Assembly (NCBI RefSeq): GCF_002217925.1
Contig: NZ_BCMF01000002.1
Coordinates: 62,001-126,000, forward strand
Direction: 5' to 3'
DNA: 64,000 nt
Origin: Secundilactobacillus mixtipabuli
GTDB lineage: Bacteria; Bacillota; Bacilli; Lactobacillales; Lactobacillaceae
The stretch's first letter is position 1, and each line of letters starts with the position of its first letter. Under the pieces are notes generated by a model. That model was not told the DNA's origin. It did no database searches and saw only the letters and a program-made list of their open reading frames with translations. The position numbers and the translations under genes were made by a program. This document shows, one piece after another, positions 46,843 to 54,077 of the stretch.

Positions 46843-46883
46843 TTGCATGACCCGTCGAAACGACCTATACTCGATAAGTCGTT
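46843..46883 (+). promoter_or_regulatory. padR promoter with overlapping inverted repeat
   Basis: TTGCAT (46843-46848), a 17-bp spacer and TATACT (46866-46871). The inverted repeat AACGAC-N13-GTCGTT (46859-46883) covers the -10 and so is a likely operator for the PadR protein itself (autorepression). The interval 46595-46842 upstream is AT-rich and must hold the divergent FMN-reductase promoter; a possible minus-strand -10 (TATTAT) lies near 46721-46726. Confidence 0.65.
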
Positions 46884-46902
46884 CTGACCTATGGAGGCTT
46901 TT

Positions 46903-47475
46903 ATGTACGAGTTATTGATTCTTGGCATGCTCATGTCACGGGATATGTCCGGGTATAAATTAAGGGGTGTCTTAGGCAGTGCCTTGGTCCCGCAACGCAA
47001 AATTTCAAATGGCGTGATGTATCCGCTCCTAGCAAAACTAGAAGCAGCTGGCGAAATTGTCTTCATTGAAGACCCCAACAACCCGCGAAATAAGAAATTG
47101 GCTCACATCACCACGGTTGGTCAAGCACACTTTTATGATCTGATGCAGCAACCTGTCGCTGACGGTGCAAGACGTGAATCCATTTACCGTTTTAAATTTC
47201 GTGGCCTGTTTGCAGTGGACCTTAACCAGCGAAAGCAGATCTTACAGGATTATGCCAACGTCGTTCAGGAAGATTTTAATATTTATAAAGAAGTTCATCA
47301 GCACTTACTGACTTTACTAACGGACGATGCCCCGAACCCGGCTGCTTTAATGGCTGGTCTTCACTCCATCGAGCTTAGCTTGGCGATTTGTCAGACCAAA
47401 CAAAACTGGGTCACGCAATATTTAGCCGAAATTCATAATAAGGAGTTACAAAATGAGTCAAAAAACGAGTATTAA
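46903..47475 (+). CDS. PadR-family transcriptional regulator
   Basis: A 190-residue regulator. The N-terminal winged helix has the PadR pattern YELLILGMLMSRDMSGYKL and NGVMYPLLAKLEAAGEIVF, with the C-terminal helical dimerisation and ligand domain (Vir_act_alpha_C type) after residue ~90. PadR proteins usually repress genes for phenolic-acid decarboxylases or drug exporters. The ATG at 46903 has GGAGG 5 nt upstream; an earlier start is not needed. It overlaps the MFS gene by 23 bp and is divergent from the FMN-reductase pair, so it may control both. Confidence 0.88.
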   Translation: MYELLILGMLMSRDMSGYKLRGVLGSALVPQRKISNGVMYPLLAKLEAAGEIVFIEDPNNPRNKKLAHITTVGQAHFYDLMQQPVADGARRESIYRFKFRGLFAVDLNQRKQILQDYANVVQEDFNIYKEVHQHLLTLLTDDAPNPAALMAGLHSIELSLAICQTKQNWVTQYLAEIHNKELQNESKNEY

Positions 47476-49027
47476 ACAGTGGATCGCATTGGGCGCTATG
47501 GGATTAGGTGTCTTCATGGGCCTTTTGGATGTCACTGTTGTTAACGTCGCGCTGCCCACCATGGTCCGCGATTTCAGCACGACTTTCACTGACTTACAGT
47601 GGGTCTTAAACGCCTATACCTTAGTGTATGCCGTCACATTAATGATTATGTCAAAACTGGGCGATATGTATGGTCGAAAGAAGATTTTTCTGGGCTCATT
47701 AATTTTATTCGTCCTTGCTTCAGCTGTTAACGGAATGGCTTCTAGCCTACTGATTTTAGACATTGGTCGTGGTGTGCAAGCTATCGGTGGCGCCGGTATG
47801 ATGTCCCTGTCAATGGCGCTGGTTGCCTCAAACTTTAAAGGTAAGGACCGCGGTTTAGCGCTTGGTATTCTGGGATCTGTCATTGGGGTATCCTCAGCTT
47901 CAGGGCCATTGATCGGCGGTTACTTGGTCGAACACTTTAGTTGGCCAGCGATTTTCTATGTCAATGTGCCATTTGGGATCTTGGCAGTAATTTTAACTGT
48001 TATTTATGTGCAAGAAACACCTAGTTATGGTGAAAATCAAAAAGTTGATCTGTTGGGAATGCTCCTTTCGGCAGCTGGTTTGTTTGCCATCATCTATGGT
48101 TTGATCGTTAAGGAAGGGCATACTCACTGGGACTGGGCCGATCTAAGGGTCAGCGGCTGGTTGATTGGCGGCACAATTGTCTTGCTATTATTCATGGTTG
48201 TTGAAGCTAAGATCAAGGATCCAATGGTCAATCTAAAGCTGTTCAAGAAACCGCACTTTATCGGTGTCGTCATTGTCGCCTTCACGTTAGGCGCTGGTTT
48301 TTACGCCTACAACACGTTTTTAACTGCTCTGATGCAAAATTACATCGGCTATTCAGCAACTGAAACAGGATTACGTCAATTAACCATTAGTGTCTGGTCG
48401 CTAGTCCTTGGCCCCGTTGTCGGTATTCTTAGTGCCCGCTACTCTAAAAAATGGATGATCAGCATCAGCATGTTGATCGGCGCTCTGGGCTTTTGGCTGA
48501 TGGCACGGGCAATCAGTCCAACCGTGAGCTTCGTTGACCTTTGGCCAGGAATGGTTGGTATGGGGATCGCTAACGGGATGGTCAATCCACTGCTGAACAC
48601 CGCGGGCATGGAAGGCATCCAGGCAAATGAAATGGGCATGGCTTCCGGATTGCTAAACGTCTTCCGCCAACTGGGAACCACTGTTGGTGTCGTTGGGTTA
48701 GGTTTGATGCAGGACAATCAGTATGAAACTTATTTAAATGGCCATCTGGCTTCAATTAATATGCCGTCACCAGCCCTTAGTGGCCTGAAGAAGGCACTGA
48801 TTGACGCCGGGCCCTTTTCCGGTCACAACATTGCTTTCTCCAACCGACTCAGTCACGCGCCATTTGCTCACGATTTTCAACAGATCGTCATCAAGGCATA
48901 TGATAATGGCATGGTAACCGTTGCTGTCAGTGCAGCGATTATCGCTGTGATTGGCGGCGTCGCAGCTGCACTGTTATTGCAGCACAATCCTAAATCCGCT
49001 GATATTACCATTAAAGAAGAGAATTAA
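47453..49027 (+). CDS. MFS transporter, DHA2 (14-TM, EmrB/QacA) family
   Basis: A 524-residue drug/proton antiporter with 14 hydrophobic segments. Family motifs: LDVTVVNVALPTMVRDF (motif D1), LGDMYGRKKIF (motif A), RGVQAIGGAGMMSLS (motif B) and GPLIGGYLVEHFSW (motif C). Overlaps the PadR gene by 23 bp with AAGGAG before ATG, so it is translated from the same message. Export of phenolic compounds is an inference from the neighbouring reductases; other cationic drugs are possible. Confidence 0.93.
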   Translation: MSQKTSIKQWIALGAMGLGVFMGLLDVTVVNVALPTMVRDFSTTFTDLQWVLNAYTLVYAVTLMIMSKLGDMYGRKKIFLGSLILFVLASAVNGMASSLLILDIGRGVQAIGGAGMMSLSMALVASNFKGKDRGLALGILGSVIGVSSASGPLIGGYLVEHFSWPAIFYVNVPFGILAVILTVIYVQETPSYGENQKVDLLGMLLSAAGLFAIIYGLIVKEGHTHWDWADLRVSGWLIGGTIVLLLFMVVEAKIKDPMVNLKLFKKPHFIGVVIVAFTLGAGFYAYNTFLTALMQNYIGYSATETGLRQLTISVWSLVLGPVVGILSARYSKKWMISISMLIGALGFWLMARAISPTVSFVDLWPGMVGMGIANGMVNPLLNTAGMEGIQANEMGMASGLLNVFRQLGTTVGVVGLGLMQDNQYETYLNGHLASINMPSPALSGLKKALIDAGPFSGHNIAFSNRLSHAPFAHDFQQIVIKAYDNGMVTVAVSAAIIAVIGGVAAALLLQHNPKSADITIKEEN

Positions 49028-49032
49028 ACAAT

Positions 49033-49079
49033 AAGGGACCTGATGACCAGCTTCACGCTGATGATCAGGTCCCTTTTTT
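49033..49079 (+). terminator. Terminator between the MFS and TetR genes
   Basis: Stem AAGGGACCTGATGA / TGATCAGGTCCCTT with a short loop, then TTTTTA; bidirectional. Confidence 0.9.
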
Positions 49080-49082
49080 AAA

Positions 49083-49727
49083 TTATCCTTGACTGATCGC
49101 TCGGACGATTTGATCCTCAATCAACTGCAAGTCAGCATTTTCATCCGCCTTAATTTCCGGCATTAAAACCTGTCGTTGAATGAAGTAACTGATGAGCTGA
49201 CCAGCAAGGGTCCGTAACACGGCAGCCGGAGACAAGTCATCACGCAAACTGCCACTGTTCTTGAGGGTACCGTAAATGGTATTAATAAACATGGGAGCCG
49301 TTTCGCGCATGAACTGCTGAAACATCGTTCGGGTGTCAGCGTTAGTCATGACTTGTGTCAGAAAAATCATGATCACTTCCTGATTCTTGAGCAAGAATTG
49401 GTACCGGTCCCGTACCAAAAAGTGAACGGCTTCTCGTAACGTCTTTGTCGCAGGAATACCAGCTAAAAAGGCTTCCCGATATTCTGGCAACACGTTATTG
49501 ATCATGGGTTTTAAAATGGCCTCTAACAAATCAGCCTTGGTCTTAAAATACTTAAAGATAGTGGCCTGACTGATACCAGCGTGATTGGCGATGGCCATGG
49601 TTGAAGTCCCGTCATAGCCCTGTTTGGAAAACAACTCAAGTGCTGATAACATCGCCGCCCGCTTACCTTTGGGCATCTTTTGGTCAGCCAGCCAATCGCG
49701 GTAGCTGGCAGAAATTTTGTCTTGCAA
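49083..49727 (-). CDS. TetR/AcrR family regulator
   Basis: A 214-residue regulator. The N-terminal DNA-binding helix-turn-helix is AALELFSKQGYDGTSTMAIANHAGISQATIFKYF. The ligand domain is all-helical and unremarkable. The TTG start at 49727 has GGAGGGGAG upstream. It is the last gene of a three-gene operon with an ABC exporter, 12 nt after the permease, so it probably regulates that exporter; see the palindromes at 51628-51665. Confidence 0.88.
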   Translation of the reverse strand: MQDKISASYRDWLADQKMPKGKRAAMLSALELFSKQGYDGTSTMAIANHAGISQATIFKYFKTKADLLEAILKPMINNVLPEYREAFLAGIPATKTLREAVHFLVRDRYQFLLKNQEVIMIFLTQVMTNADTRTMFQQFMRETAPMFINTIYGTLKNSGSLRDDLSPAAVLRTLAGQLISYFIQRQVLMPEIKADENADLQLIEDQIVRAISQG

Positions 49728-49739
49728 CTAACTCCCCTC

Positions 49740-50885
49740 CTATACTTTACGGTAGCGTTTAAGCCCCTTGACGTTCAATACGGTGAGTACCACTAAGAAA
49801 ATCAGTAACACACCAATATCAAGCCCAAATGATGACAGGTTTTTGCCCTGCATCATGATTCCCGTAACCGCGTCACCAGAGTATTTAATGGGAATAATGT
49901 ACGAAATATCTTTAATCCAACTGGCCATGGAGTCCATTGGGATGATCCCTGAGAAGAAGATTTGTGGGATGATCACCACTGGAATAAACTGAACCATTTG
50001 AAACTCCGAGTTAGCAAAGGTCGACAACAAGATTCCGAAGGCCAAGGCCACTAGCGCCAAAATCAGATTGATGACGATAATATTGAACACGTTACCTACA
50101 ACTTCAACCCCTAATAACCAGATGGTCGCCATAACGATCAGGATCGTTTGAAAGATCGCCAGGATTCCGTAACTCGCCATGTAACCAATGACGATTTCAT
50201 ACCGTTTGACCGGGGTTGCCAGCAACCGTGATAGTGTGCCGCTCGTCCGTTCCTTCAATAGTGCCATCCCGGAAATCAGGAAAACAAAGAAGAACACGAA
50301 GAAGCCCATGAGGATAGGTAACATTTTATCAAAGAACCCCGTGCTTGAATCCCCGTACACGTAATGGTTAGTGATCTGTGGGGTTGCCAGCTTTTTTTGT
50401 ACTGGCATTTGGCTCTGTACTTGTTTGCGAACAGGAGCTGGCAAAGTCTGCTGCAGTTTGGCGATTGTTTTTTGGGTCATGCCTAACTGCGACTTCATTT
50501 GACTAATACTGGTTTGCGTTAGCGCGTTTCTGAACGCCATTTTAACCGCTGCAGTTTTGCTGGAGTCCGTATTCGCGTACGTCAGACTGTAATCGTTGCC
50601 GGTTTTATGAATAATGGCATCCACTTTGTCAGCCTTCATCGCTTTTTTGGCCTTAGCTTGGCTCGTGTAATGATGGACATTGACGTGTTTGACCTTATCC
50701 AAATTAGTCGAAACGCTAGCCGTCACACCCACCGTACCTACGTTCACACTGGTCGTTGAATTGGCCGTGAAAATCACGCTCATCAACCAAAGCACTAAAA
50801 TTGGTGCTAAAAACATCAGGGCCAAGGAACGCTTATCCCGCAGCATTTCAGTCAGCACCCGTTTCATAATCGCAACTGTTCTCAT
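49740..50885 (-). CDS. ABC-2 type exporter permease (YhgE/DrrB-like)
   Basis: A 381-residue permease with one N-terminal helix, a large extracytoplasmic loop of ~150 residues (K/T/Q-rich, HVNVHHYTSQAKAKKA...), and five or six C-terminal helices containing GMALLKERTSGTLSRLLATP, the usual ABC-2 signature. It overlaps the ATPase by 4 bp. The substrate is unknown; homologous systems export drugs, bile salts or lipids. The regulator gene is downstream. Confidence 0.9.
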   Translation of the reverse strand: MRTVAIMKRVLTEMLRDKRSLALMFLAPILVLWLMSVIFTANSTTSVNVGTVGVTASVSTNLDKVKHVNVHHYTSQAKAKKAMKADKVDAIIHKTGNDYSLTYANTDSSKTAAVKMAFRNALTQTSISQMKSQLGMTQKTIAKLQQTLPAPVRKQVQSQMPVQKKLATPQITNHYVYGDSSTGFFDKMLPILMGFFVFFFVFLISGMALLKERTSGTLSRLLATPVKRYEIVIGYMASYGILAIFQTILIVMATIWLLGVEVVGNVFNIIVINLILALVALAFGILLSTFANSEFQMVQFIPVVIIPQIFFSGIIPMDSMASWIKDISYIIPIKYSGDAVTGIMMQGKNLSSFGLDIGVLLIFLVVLTVLNVKGLKRYRKV

Positions 50886-51607
50886 TTAAATTCACCTTCT
50901 GCCTTCAAAAAGACGTTTTCAATCGAATCAACCTGATACTGAGACTTTAATGCAGCCGGTTCATCAAACGCGATCACTTCGCCACCAAGCAATAACGCCA
51001 CTTTGTCAGTTAACTCAGCCTCATCCATGACGTGGGTGGTAATCAGAATACTGCGGCCTTCATCACGAATCGCATTAAGTTCCTGCCAAATTTGTCTGCG
51101 CAAAGCAGGGTCGATGCCCACTGTCGGTTCATCTAAAACCAGCAGTTCGGGATTCCCCAGCAACGCGATCGACAGGGATAAGCGCCGCATCATGCCACCA
51201 GAATAACCGCTCACCCGTTTATCTAGGTCATCCTGCAGGTCAACCACTTCGGAAACATGAGCGATTGATTCGGTCAGTTCAGCCTTCTTGATACCTTTCA
51301 TCTGGGCAAAGAACTTTAAATTTTCTCTGCCGGTCAGTGACTCGTATAAGGCATCCGTTTGTGCCATATAGCCGATTCGGGCTAACAGCTGCCGCTTTGG
51401 CATCACCTGCCCAAAAACGGTGGCACTGCCGCCATCAGCGACTTCCATCCCCAGTGCCGTTTTGATGACTGTCGATTTCCCTGCACCAGAAGGGCCAATC
51501 AAGCCAACAATCTGCTGTGGCATAACCGTTAAATTAACATCCTTTAAAACCGTCTGTTTACCAAATTTCTTAACTAAATGCTCTAAATCAATAATCGCGT
51601 CTACCAT
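50882..51607 (-). CDS. ABC exporter ATPase
   Basis: A 241-residue subunit. Walker A is GPSGAGKSTVIKTALG, the signature is VSGYSGGMMRRLSLSIALLG, Walker B is LLVLDEPTVGIDP and the switch is in ITTHVMDEAE. The ATG at 51607 has GGAGG 7 nt upstream; a longer frame adds 19 residues with no ribosome site. It is the first gene of the ATPase-permease-TetR operon. Confidence 0.93.
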   Translation of the reverse strand: MVDAIIDLEHLVKKFGKQTVLKDVNLTVMPQQIVGLIGPSGAGKSTVIKTALGMEVADGGSATVFGQVMPKRQLLARIGYMAQTDALYESLTGRENLKFFAQMKGIKKAELTESIAHVSEVVDLQDDLDKRVSGYSGGMMRRLSLSIALLGNPELLVLDEPTVGIDPALRRQIWQELNAIRDEGRSILITTHVMDEAELTDKVALLLGGEVIAFDEPAALKSQYQVDSIENVFLKAEGEFK

Positions 51608-51627
51608 ATCAACGCCTCCATTTAAGG

Positions 51628-51665
51628 TAAGTAATTGATTACTCACCAGTAAGTGTATACTCACT
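51628..51665. promoter_or_regulatory. Two adjacent palindromes upstream of the ABC exporter operon
   Basis: TAAGTAATTGATTACTCA (51628-51645), a near-perfect palindrome with a 2-nt centre, and AGTAAGTGTATACTCACT (51648-51665), an imperfect one. They are located at the promoter and in front of the ribosome site. Candidate operators for the TetR protein of the same operon. Confidence 0.5.
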
Positions 51666-51682
51666 TTTACAAAAAGGCAACT

Positions 51683-51707
51683 AAAAAAGGGCTTCAGTTA
51701 AAAGCCC
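51683..51707 (-). terminator. Terminator downstream of the YdeI-like gene
   Basis: Minus-strand GGGCTT-N7-AAGCCC followed by T6, directly after the stop codon at 51717. Confidence 0.85.
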
Positions 51708-51716
51708 CTCCCGGTT

Positions 51717-51962
51717 TTAATCTTTAGTCCGTGAATCATAAGCCCGTTTAGACTTATAACCCGCCTTAAACACGGTTTTCATCACCGCAATATGACGTTC
51801 TTTAGTGGCATCAGCTTTTGCACCAAAAATGAATCTTGCCCATTCCCGTTGATAACCGGGTGTTAGGTCATTAAAAAATTGCTGCATTTTCGGTTCTGCT
51901 GCCAATAACTCGGCAACAGCTGGAATGTCCTTTTCATAATCAGCTAATGATTTTTGTGTCAT
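51717..51962 (-). CDS. Short YdeI/OmpD-associated-like protein, 81 aa
   Basis: An 81-residue protein matching only the C-terminal part of the YdeI/OmpD-associated family (bacteriocin-protection group), with FFNDLTPGYQREWARFIFGA and a basic KERHIAVMKTVFKAG segment. Full-length family members are about 190 residues; here the N-terminal domain is absent. It starts with its own RBS (AAGGGGA) and has a terminator, so it looks like a real small gene. Function unknown. Confidence 0.75.
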   Translation of the reverse strand: MTQKSLADYEKDIPAVAELLAAEPKMQQFFNDLTPGYQREWARFIFGAKADATKERHIAVMKTVFKAGYKSKRAYDSRTKD

Positions 51963-52004
51963 TTTAATTTCCCCTTACTTTAAAAACTGCGACCCGAATT
52001 CAGC

Positions 52005-53003
52005 TTAATCAATCTTGACAACCGCCTTGGAGATATTAGGGACTTTATCTTCCAAAACATCAGCCACTTGAGCAAGGTTAAGTTCATGACTGATTAATGG
52101 TTCAACATCAACCTTCCCGCTGGCTAGCAGTGCAATTGAATCTTCAAAAGCGTTAGGGTTGATAAATGAGCCTTGGATCGTTAATTGTTTTTGATAGACT
52201 TCATAAGTATTCATCTGGAAATGCTGGTCTGGCTTACCAACGCCAAACATTAGTACCTGAGCACCTTTGCGGGTTGCTTCAACTGCAGCTTCTTGCGTCT
52301 GTGGTAGCCCAACGGCTTCAATCACAACGTCATAGTCACTGGGAATTTCGTCGCGAGTGGTGTTAAAGATGTTCGTGACGCCGAAGTGTTCCTGATTAAA
52401 CTTCAGTTTTGTATCGATGATCCCTGCGAGATCGACCTGGTGAATGCCATAGGCTTGTAAAGCTTGCACAAATAATTGACCCATAAAGCCGTCACCTATC
52501 ACCAGTGCTTTTTGATACGGCGTTAAATTCAGGAGCTGCACCCCATGAACAGCGCAGGAAAGCGGTTCAATCGTTGCTCCCGCTTTTAATGAAACCGTCT
52601 CTGGCAGATGATAGACCACTTCTGAAGGTGCTGTGAAGTACTCCTCAAGCCCGCCATCACGGGTAACCCCAACCGCTGACAAATGATCGCATAATTCTGG
52701 CCGGGCAGTCCGGCAATAAAAACACTTGCCGCAATAAATATTGGGGTCAACGGTGACGCGATCACCGACTTTAAAGCCTTCAACCGCGCTACCAACGCCT
52801 GCCACAATCCCCGAGTTTTCGTGGCCTAACACGATAGGTGGTACCGCGTTAGCAGAGCCGGGAAGCCCGTTGTATAGCGCATGATCAGTACCACAAATAC
52901 CAGCAAATTTCGTGTTAACCAAGATTTCGTCGGCTTTAGGCGTTGGTTGTTCATGGTCTTCAATTGTCATTTTTTTGGTTCCAGTAAGGACTAAACGCTC
53001 CAT
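52005..53003 (-). CDS. Zinc-dependent medium-chain alcohol/polyol dehydrogenase
   Basis: A 332-residue NAD(P)-dependent enzyme. The catalytic zinc ligands are Cys in FAGICGTDHALY and His-Glu in LGHENSG. The structural zinc site is the four Cys in NIYCGKCFYCRTARPELC, and the cofactor loop is VIGDGFMGQLFVQALQ, with the second G replaced by D. It belongs to the sorbitol/threonine-dehydrogenase branch; the substrate is not decided. The ATG at 53003 has GGAAGG upstream. It follows a ROK kinase, which suggests sugar or polyol metabolism. Confidence 0.88.
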   Translation of the reverse strand: MERLVLTGTKKMTIEDHEQPTPKADEILVNTKFAGICGTDHALYNGLPGSANAVPPIVLGHENSGIVAGVGSAVEGFKVGDRVTVDPNIYCGKCFYCRTARPELCDHLSAVGVTRDGGLEEYFTAPSEVVYHLPETVSLKAGATIEPLSCAVHGVQLLNLTPYQKALVIGDGFMGQLFVQALQAYGIHQVDLAGIIDTKLKFNQEHFGVTNIFNTTRDEIPSDYDVVIEAVGLPQTQEAAVEATRKGAQVLMFGVGKPDQHFQMNTYEVYQKQLTIQGSFINPNAFEDSIALLASGKVDVEPLISHELNLAQVADVLEDKVPNISKAVVKID

Positions 53004-53025
53004 TAATAAACCTTCCATTCTATAT

Positions 53026-53898
53026 TTAATTTAAAGTCCGGTACGCTAAGGCAAAGTTACCAACTGTGGCCGACCCATTATTTTGGGCAAGCGGCATGGT
53101 AATGTACTCTTCCAATGTACCCACTGCTTGATAATCATTCATCAACACAGCAAATTGCTGACGCACTTTTTTCAAAAACGCTTCACTGACAACACCGCCA
53201 CCGAAAACAATCTTTTGTGGTCGAATATGCAGGGTCGTTTGTAACGCAGCTTGCGCAACATAATAGGCCATGATGTCCCAAACATGATCCGATAAAGGAA
53301 TATCTTGTCCCCGTTTACCGGTCCGAGCTTCAAAGGTTGGCCCAGCAACTAACCCCTCTAAACAATCCCCATGATACGGGCAGATGCCCTTAAAGTTTAA
53401 GTCATCGGGATGACGTTTTAACCGAACGTGGCCAACTTCTGGATGACCTAACGTCCCAATAAAGTTGCCGCCCAAAACGGTCCCCGCACCGACACCGGTG
53501 CCAATGGTGTAATACGTTAACGCCTCAATTGGTTGGCCAGCTAACTGCGCTAAAGTATATTCCCCAAACGCCGAACCATTGACATCAGTAGTCCAGTAAA
53601 TGGGTAACTTAAAAGCAGCTTTTAATTGCCCAAGAAAATCAGTGTGCGACCAGCCCTTTTTGGGTGTATCCGTGATGTAACCGTACATCTCAGCTTGTTG
53701 CCGAATCTCAATCGGTCCAAATGAGGCTACCGAAATCGCCTTCAAATCTGGAAACTGTTTAAAAAAATCAATTGCTTTTTGAATCGTTTCTTCGGGTTGC
53801 GTTGTTGGATACTGAATGTGCGCCTTAGTGACGTATTTCTCGTCACCAACCGCGCAGACAAACTTTGTGCCGCCCGCTTCGATACTTCCCAATAACAT
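53026..53898 (-). CDS. ROK-family fructokinase/sugar kinase
   Basis: A 290-residue ATP-dependent sugar kinase. ATP-binding loop SIEAGGTKFVCAVG at the N-terminus, and the catalytic and zinc part HPEVGHVRLKRHPDDL, with CPYHGDCLEGLVAGP typical of fructo/mannokinases of the YdhR/GmuE kind. The ATG at 53898 was chosen over upstream TTG/GTG codons because GGTGA lies 5-6 nt before it. Its pairing with the dehydrogenase 23 nt downstream suggests conversion of a polyol to fructose and then to fructose-6-phosphate (inference). Confidence 0.88.
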   Translation of the reverse strand: MLLGSIEAGGTKFVCAVGDEKYVTKAHIQYPTTQPEETIQKAIDFFKQFPDLKAISVASFGPIEIRQQAEMYGYITDTPKKGWSHTDFLGQLKAAFKLPIYWTTDVNGSAFGEYTLAQLAGQPIEALTYYTIGTGVGAGTVLGGNFIGTLGHPEVGHVRLKRHPDDLNFKGICPYHGDCLEGLVAGPTFEARTGKRGQDIPLSDHVWDIMAYYVAQAALQTTLHIRPQKIVFGGGVVSEAFLKKVRQQFAVLMNDYQAVGTLEEYITMPLAQNNGSATVGNFALAYRTLN

Positions 53899-54027
53899 GT
53901 CATTCACCAATCTTTATCTAATTTGAACAGTGCCTTAACACCTTCAGTAACTAATTTAGCATTTTATTTCTTAAATGAATAGACTCCTCAGGTAATTCAA
54001 GCTTTTATCATCGTGACTTTCGACGCG

Positions 54028-54064
54028 AAAAGCGCCATCTCAATCTAAATTGAAATAGCGCTCT
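54028..54064 (-). terminator. Terminator downstream of the flavin reductase gene
   Basis: Minus-strand AGCGCTATTTCAAT / ATTGAGATGGCGCT with two mismatches and a 4-nt loop, followed by TTTCG. Confidence 0.7.
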
Positions 54065-54077
54065 TGAATTGACAATT

